A stretch of 64,000 nt of DNA from an uncultured Bacilli bacterium (GTDB lineage Bacteria > Bacillota_I > Bacilli_A > ML615J-28 > CAG-313), in NCBI GenBank assembly GCA_934133195.1, contig CAKPAZ010000005.1, forward strand, positions 1 to 64,000, given 5' to 3'. The notes beneath the pieces are model-generated. The model ran no database searches. It saw only the letters and a list, made by a program, of their open reading frames with translations, and was not told where the DNA came from. How positions within the stretch are numbered: the first letter of the stretch is position 1; every line of letters begins with the position of its first letter. Made by a program: the position numbers and the translations under genes. Below are positions 33,133 to 42,686 of the stretch, piece by piece.

Positions 33133-35115
33133 ATGAAAAAGTTTGAACTTGTTGCTCCCTATAAACCAATGGGAGATCAAATCCAAGCCATTGAAAGAAT
33201 AACTAGCAATCTTGAAATGGGAATTAAGGAACAAACTTTATTAGGTGCAACAGGAACCGGAAAAACATTTACAATGGCTAATGTTATTGCGAATGTCAAT
33301 AAACCTACACTAGTTTTAGCTCACAATAAAACTTTAGCAGGACAACTATATGCAGAATTAAAAGCTTTCTTTCCTAATAATCGTGTGGAATATTTTATCT
33401 CTTATTACGATTATTATCAACCAGAAGCTTATGTTCCTAGTAAAGATATGTACATTGAAAAAGATTCAAGTATTAATGATGAAATTGATCAAATGCGTCA
33501 TGCTGCAACATCATCAATATTAGAACGCCGTGATACAATAATTGTCGCAAGTGTATCTTGCATATATGGTATAGGTGATCCCGAAGATTATGAAAACTCA
33601 ATGATAACTATTCGTGTAAATGATAATCTTCGTCGTGATGATTTAATTGATAAACTTGTTAAACAACAATTTATATATAGCTCAATTAGCTTTGACAGAG
33701 GTATGTTTAGAGTAAAAGGAGATCACATTGATATTTTACCTACATACGAAAATAGTGAAGCTATTAGAATTAGTTTCTTCGATGATGAAGTTGAAAAAAT
33801 CGCAATCTTTGATGTCGCAACAGGAAAAATAATAAGAAGTGTTGAATTAATAAACATCTTCCCTGCTACTCACTTCGTAATGAACGAAGAAAAAAAAGAA
33901 GAAGCTATACGTAGAATTAAACAAGAACTAGATGAAAGAGTTGCTTATTTCTTAAGCATAAATAAACCACTAGAAGCAGAACGTATTAAACAACGTACAA
34001 TGTATGATTTAGAAATGCTAAAAGAAGTAGGAAGTTGTTCTGGTATAGAAAACTACTCAAGACATCTTTCTTTAAGAAATGAAGGAGAAACTCCATCAGT
34101 ATTACTAGATTTCTTTGATAAAGATTATTTAATGATCATTGATGAATCACATGTAACTATTCCTCAAGTTAGAGGTATGTATAATGGTGATAGAAGTAGA
34201 AAGCAAACATTAGTTGATTATGGTTTTCGTTTACCATCAGCTCTTGATAATAGACCTTTAAATTTTCAAGAGTTTGAACAAAAAATCAATCAAGTCGTTT
34301 ATGTTTCAGCAACTCCTGGTGATTATGAACTAAGTAGATCATATGAAATTATTGAACAAATCATTAGACCTACTGGTCTTCTTGATCCTCTTGTTGAGGT
34401 TCGTCCGACCCTTAATCAAATAGATTATATTCTTGCGGACATCAAAGAAAGAATAAAAAATAATGAACGAACATTAATTACAACCTTAACAATTAAAATG
34501 AGTGAGGACTTAACTGCCTACTTAAAAGAAGTTGGTATTAAAGTAGCTTACCTACATTCTGAAATTAAAGCCTTAGAACGATTAGAAATCATTAGAGCTT
34601 TAAGAAAAGGAACATACGATGTATTAGTTGGTATTAACCTTTTAAGAGAAGGTCTAGATATCCCTGAAGTTAGTTTAATATGCATACTTGATGCGGACAA
34701 AGAAGGATTCCTAAGAAGTGAAAGATCATTAATTCAAACAATAGGTCGTGCCGCGAGAAATGCTAACGGTAAGGTAGTACTTTATGCCGATACAATGACT
34801 GACTCAATGACAAAGGCAATCAACGAAACAAATCGTCGTCGTAAAATTCAAAATGAATATAATATCGAACATCACATAATTCCTCAAACAATCATCAAAG
34901 AAATTGGTGAATCCGTATCAATCGTTAACCCTGATACTGGTGAGGTCGTTGAAGATGTAATTGACAAAGAAACATATAAGACAATGTCAAAAGTAGAAAA
35001 GAAACAATTAATTGAAAAATTAGAACTTGCGATGAAAAAAGCATCAAAAGAACTAAATTTCGAAGAAGCAATAATGTTAAGAGATACAATCTTAGAACTA
35101 AAAGCAGAAAATTAA
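33133..35115 (+). CDS. uvrB: Excinuclease ABC subunit B
   Basis: Nucleotide-excision repair helicase of 660 residues. Walker A is GATGTGKT (38-45), the damage-probing beta-hairpin is YYDYYQPEAYVP, DEXH appears as IIDESH, motif VI as QTIGRAARN, and the C-terminal UVR domain (about 620-655) is present for UvrC contact. AAAGGGATA precedes the ATG. uvrA and uvrC lie outside the window. Confidence 0.97.
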   Translation: MKKFELVAPYKPMGDQIQAIERITSNLEMGIKEQTLLGATGTGKTFTMANVIANVNKPTLVLAHNKTLAGQLYAELKAFFPNNRVEYFISYYDYYQPEAYVPSKDMYIEKDSSINDEIDQMRHAATSSILERRDTIIVASVSCIYGIGDPEDYENSMITIRVNDNLRRDDLIDKLVKQQFIYSSISFDRGMFRVKGDHIDILPTYENSEAIRISFFDDEVEKIAIFDVATGKIIRSVELINIFPATHFVMNEEKKEEAIRRIKQELDERVAYFLSINKPLEAERIKQRTMYDLEMLKEVGSCSGIENYSRHLSLRNEGETPSVLLDFFDKDYLMIIDESHVTIPQVRGMYNGDRSRKQTLVDYGFRLPSALDNRPLNFQEFEQKINQVVYVSATPGDYELSRSYEIIEQIIRPTGLLDPLVEVRPTLNQIDYILADIKERIKNNERTLITTLTIKMSEDLTAYLKEVGIKVAYLHSEIKALERLEIIRALRKGTYDVLVGINLLREGLDIPEVSLICILDADKEGFLRSERSLIQTIGRAARNANGKVVLYADTMTDSMTKAINETNRRRKIQNEYNIEHHIIPQTIIKEIGESVSIVNPDTGEVVEDVIDKETYKTMSKVEKKQLIEKLELAMKKASKELNFEEAIMLRDTILELKAEN

Positions 35116-35130
35116 AAAGGAGGAGTATAT

Positions 35131-36258
35131 ATGCCTAATAAACCAAAAGTAATAATCGGTCTTTCTGGTGGTGTTGATAGTAGCGTTGGTATTATAAAAC
35201 TACAAGAAGCTGGCTATGATGTAGAAGCAATGTTTATGAGAAACTGGGATTCTGCAGTTAATAATGATATTTTAGGCAATCCTGATTTAATGGATGAAGT
35301 ATGTCCACAAGAAAAAGACTATATGGATGCCAAACGTGTCGCAGAACAATTAGGTGTAAAACTATATCGTATAGACTTTATAGAAGAATATTGGAACGAA
35401 GTATTTACTTATTTTCTAGATGAATACAAACGTAATCGTACTCCTAATCCGGATATTTTATGTAATAAAGAAATTAAATTTAAAGCCTTCTTAAAGAAAG
35501 CAGAAGAAATGGGAGCTGATTATATCGCAATGGGACACTATGCAAGAGTTATCCATGATGGCGATAAACACTACTTATTAAGAGGTGTGGATAGTAATAA
35601 AGACCAAACATACTTTCTATCTCAACTTACATCAGCTCAACTTTCAAAAGCTTTATTTCCAGTTGGTGATTTAACAAAACCAGAAGTAAGAAAAATTGCG
35701 GCTGAACATAATTTGGTTGTAGCCACAAAAAAAGATTCAACTGGTATTTGTTTCATTGGTGAAAGAAATTTCAAAGAATTTCTAAAAAATTACTTACCAG
35801 CTCAACCAGGAAATATGGTAACATCTGATGGAACTGTCGTAGGAACTCATGAAGGTATAATGTATTATACTATTGGTCAAAGACATGGTTTAGGTATTGG
35901 TGGCCCAGGAGAGGCTTGGTTTGTAATTGGTAAAAATCCCCAAAAGAATGAATTAATTGTGGGACAAGGTGATGAACAAGAATTACTTTTCGCAAACAAA
36001 GCTATCATTAAAGACATCAATATCATTAACGGTCCCCTTGTAAATACTGATACCTTATCTGCGAAATTTCGTTATCGTGCTCCAGATGTAAAAGTAAAAA
36101 TTAAATATCTTGATGATAATACAATTGAAGTTATAACATCAGAACCAGTCAAAGCCATAACACCAGGTCAAGCCTGTGTATTCTATGATGGAGAGTATTG
36201 CCTTGGTGGTGGTACTATTGATGAAGTATACATGGATGATGTGAAACGGAGATACTAA
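35131..36258 (+). CDS. mnmA: tRNA-specific 2-thiouridylase
   Basis: Adds sulfur to U34 of Lys, Glu and Gln tRNAs. 375 residues with the PP-loop GLSGGVDSS, catalytic Cys111 in DILCNKEIKF and Cys207 in GICFIGER, and the C-terminal beta-barrel ending in GQACVFYDG. AAGGAGGAG precedes the ATG. It lies next to recD2, as the pair does in Bacillus (trmU near yrrC). Confidence 0.96.
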   Translation: MPNKPKVIIGLSGGVDSSVGIIKLQEAGYDVEAMFMRNWDSAVNNDILGNPDLMDEVCPQEKDYMDAKRVAEQLGVKLYRIDFIEEYWNEVFTYFLDEYKRNRTPNPDILCNKEIKFKAFLKKAEEMGADYIAMGHYARVIHDGDKHYLLRGVDSNKDQTYFLSQLTSAQLSKALFPVGDLTKPEVRKIAAEHNLVVATKKDSTGICFIGERNFKEFLKNYLPAQPGNMVTSDGTVVGTHEGIMYYTIGQRHGLGIGGPGEAWFVIGKNPQKNELIVGQGDEQELLFANKAIIKDINIINGPLVNTDTLSAKFRYRAPDVKVKIKYLDDNTIEVITSEPVKAITPGQACVFYDGEYCLGGGTIDEVYMDDVKRRY

Positions 36259-36259
36259 A

Positions 36260-38608
36260 ATGAGCGAACGTATTGACGGAACAATTGTAAAAGTTCACTT
36301 TTATAATGTAGACAACGGCTATACCGTTGCTCTTTTTGAAATAGACTACAAAAATCAAAAAAACAAAGAAGTTAAAAAGAAAATCTTTGGTAATACTATT
36401 AATATCGTAGGATATTTTGATCATGCTGTGTATCCAGATGAAGAATTAGTTCTTGATGGTGAGTTTGTAAAAGATAAAACTTATGGTCTTCAATTTAGGT
36501 TTACATCATTTGAACGTAAGGCTTTAAACAATGAATATGGAATTGTCTCATATTTATCAAGTGATTTATTTCCAGGTGTTGGTACTAAAATAGCCAAGCA
36601 AGTCGTTGAACACCTAGGTACTAAAGCCATTGAGTTAATTAAACATAATCCCGATTGTTTAGATGAAATCGGAATACCAAAAAAAGCCGCATCAACAATT
36701 TATAGTGGTATAATCAATGATCAAAGTAATCAAGAGGCGGTAATCTTTCTTTTGGAAAATGGTATTACAATTGATATGGCCAATAAGATTACAACTAAAT
36801 TTGGTCCTAGTATTATCAGTGAATTAAAAGAAAATCCATATATATTAATGGATAAAATTGAAAGATTTGGATTCAAGAAAAACGATCAATTTGCTTTAAG
36901 ACTTGGAATAAAGAAAGATGCAACCGTAAGACTTAAAGCTTTGCTTGGATATGTTTTAAAAGAATTAATCTACAATTCAGGTAATAGCTATGTAACTAGA
37001 ACTGACCTTTACACTAAGGTTACGAGTTATGTACAAGAAGAAATTGAAAAATCTAAATTTGAAAACATTTTAAATATTCTTGTTACTGATAAAAAGATAT
37101 ATATGCCAAATCCAGATGAAATCTTTGATTACAAGCTATATACTGAAGAAACTGAACTTGCTAAAGAAATTGTTGCTCTTTTAAAGGGAGAAAGAAACCC
37201 TGAAAAACCAATGATACAATATGATGAAAATGTCATTGAAGATTTATACAAAGAAATTGAAAAAGAATCATCAATTGCCTTTAACAAAGAACAATGTTTA
37301 GCAATTAAATCTGCCTTTACTGAACCAGTAGTAATAATTACCGGAGGACCAGGTACAGGTAAAACAACAATTGTTAATGCCATCGTAAAAATGTATTTAA
37401 AACTAAATAAAGATAGCTCGGCTTTAGCTGATATGATAGCTATACTTGCTCCAACCGGTCGTGCAGCTAAACGTTTAAAAGAAACAACAAGTATGAATAC
37501 TTCAACCATTCATAAGTTTTTAGGATATATCGGTGGAGAACGTTTTGAATATAGTAAATACAATCGTACATCTGCACGTTTAATCATTGTTGATGAATCA
37601 TCAATGATGGATTTACCTCTAGCATATCGTTTGGTAACTTCAATGCATGAGGATGCAAGATTAATAATTGTAGGAGATGTCGACCAACTTCCTGCCGTTG
37701 GTCCTGGTCAAGTATTAAAAGACCTTATAGATACCAAAGAAATTAAAACAATTAGATTAAATAAAATACATCGTCAAGCTGAAAATTCAAATATTATAAA
37801 GCTTGCACATAGTATTAATGAAGGAAAGATCCCAGAAACCATTTTAGAGAAACTTCCTGATAGAGTCTTTATTCCGACTGATAATGAACATTTACCAAGT
37901 TTAATTATTGAACTAGTAAAAAAAGCAGTTGATAAAGGTAAAGATATCAATAAAGATGTCCAAGTTTTAATCCCGATGTATAAAGGTGATGTAGGCATTA
38001 CCGAAATCAATAATAAGATTCAAGCTTTAGTCAATCCTTTAAATGATAATCAAGAATTAAAAATATTTGGAGTTAGCTATCGTGAAAATGATAAAGTAAT
38101 TCAACTTGTTAATCGTGCTGATAAAGGAATAATGAATGGTGATATAGGATATATATATAATTTTAAATATAAAGATTTTAAAATTAATGGTTTATCCGTT
38201 ATGTTTGATAGTGGCATCGTTGATTATACTCTTGAAGAAGTAGAAGAATTATCTTTGGCTTATGCCATAAGTATTCACAAGGCGCAAGGTAGTGAATTTG
38301 ATTTAGTAATTATGCCGATATCTACCAAACACTACATAATGTTAAAACGAAAACTAATTTATACAGGTATTACAAGAGCTAAAAATAGCTTAGTTTTAAT
38401 AGGTGACATAAAAGCACTTCAAATGGGTGTTCACCAAGTTGAACATAACCGAAAAACAATATTGAAAGATAAAATAATTGAATACTTACATAATCCATTA
38501 AGTGAATCTAATGATGAATTAATAATTGATGATGAAGAATCAGCTTTTAATGTATTAGGTGAAAGAGAAATTAAAGGTATAAAACCAAGTGATTTTGAAG
38601 ATTTTTAA
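36260..38608 (+). CDS. recD2: RecD2 5'-3' DNA helicase
   Basis: RecBC-independent RecD-like helicase of 782 residues. An N-terminal extension with an OB-like part and helix-hairpin-helix repeats precedes the motor. Walker A is GGPGTGKTT, Walker B VDESSMMD, motif III GDVDQLPAVGPG, and the SH3-like domain leads to SIHKAQGSEFD. GGAG lies before the ATG, one base after mnmA. Last gene of the walJ run; no clear terminator follows. Confidence 0.95.
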   Translation: MSERIDGTIVKVHFYNVDNGYTVALFEIDYKNQKNKEVKKKIFGNTINIVGYFDHAVYPDEELVLDGEFVKDKTYGLQFRFTSFERKALNNEYGIVSYLSSDLFPGVGTKIAKQVVEHLGTKAIELIKHNPDCLDEIGIPKKAASTIYSGIINDQSNQEAVIFLLENGITIDMANKITTKFGPSIISELKENPYILMDKIERFGFKKNDQFALRLGIKKDATVRLKALLGYVLKELIYNSGNSYVTRTDLYTKVTSYVQEEIEKSKFENILNILVTDKKIYMPNPDEIFDYKLYTEETELAKEIVALLKGERNPEKPMIQYDENVIEDLYKEIEKESSIAFNKEQCLAIKSAFTEPVVIITGGPGTGKTTIVNAIVKMYLKLNKDSSALADMIAILAPTGRAAKRLKETTSMNTSTIHKFLGYIGGERFEYSKYNRTSARLIIVDESSMMDLPLAYRLVTSMHEDARLIIVGDVDQLPAVGPGQVLKDLIDTKEIKTIRLNKIHRQAENSNIIKLAHSINEGKIPETILEKLPDRVFIPTDNEHLPSLIIELVKKAVDKGKDINKDVQVLIPMYKGDVGITEINNKIQALVNPLNDNQELKIFGVSYRENDKVIQLVNRADKGIMNGDIGYIYNFKYKDFKINGLSVMFDSGIVDYTLEEVEELSLAYAISIHKAQGSEFDLVIMPISTKHYIMLKRKLIYTGITRAKNSLVLIGDIKALQMGVHQVEHNRKTILKDKIIEYLHNPLSESNDELIIDDEESAFNVLGEREIKGIKPSDFEDF

Positions 38609-38680
38609 GAAAAAAATACCAAATAATTGTTTGTATAAGTTATTAAAAAAAACTAATAATAAAAATGCTAAACAATATAT

Positions 38681-38708
38681 TTGAGTACTATCTGAAAAAA
38701 CATATAAT
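38681..38708 (+). promoter_or_regulatory. Promoter of the 66-residue protein gene
   Basis: TTGAGT (38681-38686), a 16-base spacer, TATAAT (38703-38708). A leader of about 75 bases follows. Confidence 0.65.
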
Positions 38709-38787
38709 ATTCACTGCGTTTAAATCAATAGTTATATAATATATTTCTGAATTTAGCACTTTAAACTTCAAAGAAGAGGTGATAGTT

Positions 38788-38988
38788 TTGAAATCATCGG
38801 TATTCCCGTTTCTCGCGGGAGGAATGACGGTTTTAGGTGTTTGGCTCGCATACGCTAATCGTACCGCTCTTGACAAGTTGGTAAAAAGTATTAACGATAC
38901 AACCGAACAAACAATCCAAAAGTTTAAAGCCAAAATGGATAATATGAATTGTGAGTGTCAAGGATGCAATTCTGATAATCCTAGTTAA
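38788..38988 (+). CDS. Small membrane protein with a CxCxxC tail
   Basis: 66 residues, not recognised. One N-terminal membrane helix rich in Gly/Ala (about 5-24) leads into an amphipathic helix (about 28-52) and a short tail with Cys-X-Cys-X2-Cys. The start is TTG at 38788, because GAGGTGAT stands 7 bases before it; a GTG at 38779 lies inside that site. Own promoter and own terminator bracket it, so it is expressed independently. The tail could bind a metal or form disulfides. Confidence 0.72.
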   Translation: MKSSVFPFLAGGMTVLGVWLAYANRTALDKLVKSINDTTEQTIQKFKAKMDNMNCECQGCNSDNPS

Positions 38989-39015
38989 AAAGACTTCCAA
39001 GTGAAGTCTTTTTTT
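38987..39015 (+). terminator. Terminator of the small Cys-tail gene
   Basis: AAAAAGACTTC and GAAGTCTTTTT arms around CAAGT with a T-run; it begins within the stop codon. Confidence 0.9.
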
Positions 39016-39086
39016 AATTTAATTGTGTCTTATGTAGTGAGTAGAAAAATATCTACAAAAATTAAATAAATTTGAAAGGAAAAAAT

Positions 39087-39512
39087 ATGGAAGAAAAAAT
39101 TTTAGTTCAAACAGATTCTAAGAAGCTATCTTACTTTGCCATAGCATTTGCTTCTATTGGTATTCTAGTTACATTATGCTTAGGATTTGCATTACTTGAT
39201 GTTGTTGATCTAGAAATTGTTGCATTTATCCCAGCGATGGTAGTTGTAATAATTTCAATCTTTTTATTTTTAGGAATAGGAGATATTACTGTAACTAATA
39301 AAAGAGTTTATAAAACTACATTGTTTAAAACAATAATGGTATTACCACTAGATAAAGTCTGCAGCTATGCAACAGGTTCATGTTTTAAAACAGTAAAAGT
39401 AAAAACCCCTTCAGGAACAGTTTCATTAATGTTTGTAAACAAGTATAAAGAAATTCAAGAAGCATTAGATTCATTAATCATAGGTCCTGAAGTAAAAGCA
39501 CCAGAAGAATAA
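39087..39512 (+). CDS. Two-helix membrane protein with PH-like domain
   Basis: 141 residues: a short cytosolic start, two membrane helices (about 16-38 and 42-64), then a beta-rich stretch (ITVTNKRVYKTTLF, LPLDKVCSYATG) that reads like a bacterial PH (bPH) domain, and an acidic tail. AAAGGA precedes the ATG at 39087; a TTG fifteen bases upstream in frame is less likely. Function unknown. Single gene with its own terminator. Confidence 0.65.
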   Translation: MEEKILVQTDSKKLSYFAIAFASIGILVTLCLGFALLDVVDLEIVAFIPAMVVVIISIFLFLGIGDITVTNKRVYKTTLFKTIMVLPLDKVCSYATGSCFKTVKVKTPSGTVSLMFVNKYKEIQEALDSLIIGPEVKAPEE

Positions 39513-39578
39513 AATCAACAAAATATAATAGTAAAGAAAGTTAATATAAAATAACTTGATTTGCTATTAAAACTAAAT

Positions 39579-39603
39579 AAAGGCGTGAGGACGCCTTTTT
39601 TTA
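39579..39603 (+). terminator. Terminator of the PH-like gene
   Basis: AAAGGCGT and ACGCCTTT arms around GAGG, followed by T. Confidence 0.92.
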
Positions 39604-39622
39604 AAAATAATATGTCAACTTT

Positions 39623-39651
39623 TTTATTAGTTTTAATTTTTGTGATATAAT
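39623..39651 (+). promoter_or_regulatory. Promoter of the M16C protease gene
   Basis: Extended -10 TGATATAAT ending at 39651, with TTTATT at 39623-39628 as a weak -35 at 17 bases. Confidence 0.65.
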
Positions 39652-39675
39652 AATAACGATGAAAGAAGGGATAAT

Positions 39676-42564
39676 ATGAAAAATTATGAATTATTAAAAG
39701 AAAAATATATCGAAGAAGTTGCATCTAATGTAAAGTTATTAAAACATACTAAATCAGGTGCTCACATTCTTTTATTTGAAAATGAAGATCCAAATAAAGT
39801 ATTTTCTGTAGGATTTAGAACTCCACCAACAAATGATACTGGAGTCCCTCATATCCTAGAACACTCAACATTATGTGGTTCAAAGAAATTTCCTGTTAAA
39901 GATCCTTTTATTGAATTATTAAAAAGTTCACTAAATACATTTTTAAATGCTATGACATATCCTGATAAAACAGTATATCCAGTCGCAAGCTTAAATGACC
40001 ATGATTTTAAAAACTTAATGGAAGTATATATGGATGCGGTATTCTATCCAAATGTATATCTTCATGAAGAAATATTTAAACAAGAAGGTTGGCATTATGA
40101 ATTAGATAGTGTAGATGGCGATATAATTTATAATGGTGTTGTATATAACGAAATGAAAGGTGCTTTCTCAAGCCCTGAACAAGTCGTAATGCGTGTATCA
40201 CGTCATGCATTATTCCCAGATACTACATATGGTGTTGAATCTGGAGGTGACCCTGAATTTATACCTGATCTTACATATCAAGAATTTTTAAAATTCCATC
40301 AACGTTTCTATCATCCATCAAATAGTTATATCTTCCTATATGGAAATATGAATATGGATGAAAAACTAGAATGGATGGATAAAGAGTATTTAAGTCATTT
40401 TGATAGAATCCCTCAAGATTCAGATATTGAATATCAAAAATCATTTAAGGAACCTCATTATGAACAATACTTCTATCCAGTTGGAAAAGAAGAATCACTT
40501 GAAAATAAAACATACTACTCATATAATGCGGTTGTGGGAACATATAAAGATGTTACTTTAACTTATGCATTCCAAGTTTTAACTTATGCATTATTTAAGG
40601 CTCCAGGTGCTCCATTAAAACAAGCTTTAGTTGCATCAGGTATTGGAAATGACATCTTAAGTGATTTTGATAGTGGTATGAAACAATCAGTATTAAGCGT
40701 TATTGTAAAAGATGCTCCAGAAAACAAACTTGAAGAATTAAAATCAATTATTAATAATACTTTAAATGATTTAGTAACCAAAGGTATTGATAAAAAATCT
40801 TTACTTTCAGCTATCAATTACTATGAATTTAAATATCGTGAAGCTGACTTTGGCGGCATTCCTGCTGGACTTGTATATGGATTAAATGCTATGGATACTT
40901 GGCTATATGATGAAAATGATCCATTCTCTACACTTGAGTTCTATCATATTTTTGATGAATTAAAAGAAAAAGTTGAAAGCAATTACTATGAAGAATTACT
41001 TAAAAAGCATTTAATTGATAATCCTCACATTGCTTATGTAACAGTATCTCCAAGTAATACCTTAGGTGAAGAAAAAGCCAAAGCTTTAAAAGATAAATTA
41101 CAAGCTTATAAGGATACACTAACAAAAGAACAACTTGAAAAATTAGTAGAAGATACTAAAAACCTAAAAATATATCAAGAAACTCCATCAACTGAAGAAG
41201 AACTTGCGACAATACCATTACTTACTAAAGATGATATTGATGAAAAAGTTGATAATGTTGAAAACATAGAAGAAATCATCGATGATGTTAAGGTTATCAA
41301 ACAAGATATAGATACAAAAGGAATTAGCTACTTTACTTTAAATTTTGATACTAAAAATGTACCGCTTAATTTAATTCCATACATTGGTTTGTTAAATAAA
41401 ATTTTAACAAATGTAGATACTGCTAATTACTTATATGAAGATTTAACAAAAGAAATAAACATTAATACTGGTGGTATCACTACATCTTTTACTGCCTATA
41501 GTGTAGGTAAAAATGATGTATTACCATTATTTACAATTAATGCAAAAGCCCTTGATGCGAATGTTAATTACATCTTTACATTAACAAAAGAAATAATTAC
41601 TTCATCTAAGTTAGACAATAAACAAAGAATTAGAGAAATAATTATGGAAGCAAAATCACAATCACAAATGTTCTTTATGGAAAGTGGTCATGCGGCAGCT
41701 GTTAATAGAGCTTTATCATATCTTCGCTCTGCCAATTTATATAATGAATATGTAAGTGGCGTAGCACAATATCAATTCATTGAAAGTTTAGTTAAAGACT
41801 TTGATAATTTATATCCTACAATTGTAAAAAATCTTGAAGAATTAATGAAATATGTTTTCCGTAAAGAAAATCTAATTATTTCTTATACAGGTAAAAACTT
41901 TAAATATGAAGAAGAAATTATGAATTTCTTACCTTCTTTAAGAAATGATAAAATTAAGAAAGAACCATTTGCATTTAAAGAAGACACAAAGAATGAAGGA
42001 TTCAAAACTCCATCAACAGTTCAATATGTTGCAAGAGTAGGAAATTATGAAGATCTTGCGACATACACAGGTGCTTTCCAAGTTTTCGCAATGGCTCTTC
42101 GCTATGATTATTTATGGATGAAGGTTCGTGTACTTGGTGGAGCCTATGGATGTATGGCTAATTTCCAAAGAAATGGTAATGTCTTATTTGTATCATATCG
42201 TGATCCAAACCTAGATCGTACAAATGAAGTATATGAAGGCATTCCTGCTTACATTGATAATTTCAATCCAACAAATGAAGAGTTAACAAAATACATCATT
42301 GGTGCTATTGGTTACCTTGATACTCCAAGAACTCCTCGTGAACAAGGACAACGTGCTTTCACTAATTACTTACAAGGTATCACCTATGAAGATTTAGTAA
42401 GAGAAAGAAAAGAAGTAATCAATGTTACTTTAGAAAATATCAAAGCATTAAAACCTTTAATTGAAAAAGCCTTAAAGGATGATGCAATGTGTACAATTGG
42501 AAATGAAAATAAAGTTGAAGAATCTCCTTTATTTAAAGAAAAGAAATATCTAATGAATATATAA
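39676..42564 (+). CDS. M16C zinc metalloprotease (presequence-protease type)
   Basis: Large inverzincin peptidase of 962 residues that degrades peptides in a closed chamber. The inverted site HXXEH is HILEH (His59, Glu62, His63), and the distal metal Glu is in the VYNEMKGAF stretch near 160. The second, non-catalytic half and the linker helices are present, giving the full single-chain length of the Cym1/PreP group. No signal peptide, so it is probably cytosolic. AAGGG precedes the ATG; bracketed by terminators as a single gene. Confidence 0.92.
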   Translation: MKNYELLKEKYIEEVASNVKLLKHTKSGAHILLFENEDPNKVFSVGFRTPPTNDTGVPHILEHSTLCGSKKFPVKDPFIELLKSSLNTFLNAMTYPDKTVYPVASLNDHDFKNLMEVYMDAVFYPNVYLHEEIFKQEGWHYELDSVDGDIIYNGVVYNEMKGAFSSPEQVVMRVSRHALFPDTTYGVESGGDPEFIPDLTYQEFLKFHQRFYHPSNSYIFLYGNMNMDEKLEWMDKEYLSHFDRIPQDSDIEYQKSFKEPHYEQYFYPVGKEESLENKTYYSYNAVVGTYKDVTLTYAFQVLTYALFKAPGAPLKQALVASGIGNDILSDFDSGMKQSVLSVIVKDAPENKLEELKSIINNTLNDLVTKGIDKKSLLSAINYYEFKYREADFGGIPAGLVYGLNAMDTWLYDENDPFSTLEFYHIFDELKEKVESNYYEELLKKHLIDNPHIAYVTVSPSNTLGEEKAKALKDKLQAYKDTLTKEQLEKLVEDTKNLKIYQETPSTEEELATIPLLTKDDIDEKVDNVENIEEIIDDVKVIKQDIDTKGISYFTLNFDTKNVPLNLIPYIGLLNKILTNVDTANYLYEDLTKEININTGGITTSFTAYSVGKNDVLPLFTINAKALDANVNYIFTLTKEIITSSKLDNKQRIREIIMEAKSQSQMFFMESGHAAAVNRALSYLRSANLYNEYVSGVAQYQFIESLVKDFDNLYPTIVKNLEELMKYVFRKENLIISYTGKNFKYEEEIMNFLPSLRNDKIKKEPFAFKEDTKNEGFKTPSTVQYVARVGNYEDLATYTGAFQVFAMALRYDYLWMKVRVLGGAYGCMANFQRNGNVLFVSYRDPNLDRTNEVYEGIPAYIDNFNPTNEELTKYIIGAIGYLDTPRTPREQGQRAFTNYLQGITYEDLVRERKEVINVTLENIKALKPLIEKALKDDAMCTIGNENKVEESPLFKEKKYLMNI

Positions 42565-42572
42565 GAACAAAT

Positions 42573-42608
42573 AAAAAAGCGTTCCCTAGAAGTAAGGGAA
42601 CGTTTTTT
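42573..42608 (+). terminator. Terminator of the M16C gene
   Basis: AAAAAGCGTTCCCT pairs with AGGGAACGTTTTTT (one G-U pair) around a 7-base loop; T-run included. Confidence 0.92.
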
Positions 42609-42636
42609 AGATTCTAATTTTAATTTATTAAATGCC

Positions 42637-42665
42637 TTTAATATTTTGAAAAAATATGATAAAAT
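42637..42665 (+). promoter_or_regulatory. Promoter of the addBA run
   Basis: TTTAAT (42637-42642), a 17-base spacer, extended -10 TGATAAAAT ending at 42665. Leader about 15 bases. Confidence 0.6.
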
Positions 42666-42686
42666 ATTTAAAAAGAAGGTGAAAGA

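Noticed and set aside
37129..37509. 126-residue minus-strand frame inside recD2
   Set aside because: It overlaps the Walker A region of recD2 completely and has no start signals.
38609..38680. Terminator after recD2
   Set aside because: Only a weak AT stem (AATAA/TTATT) is present without a T-run on the plus strand; not strong enough to list.
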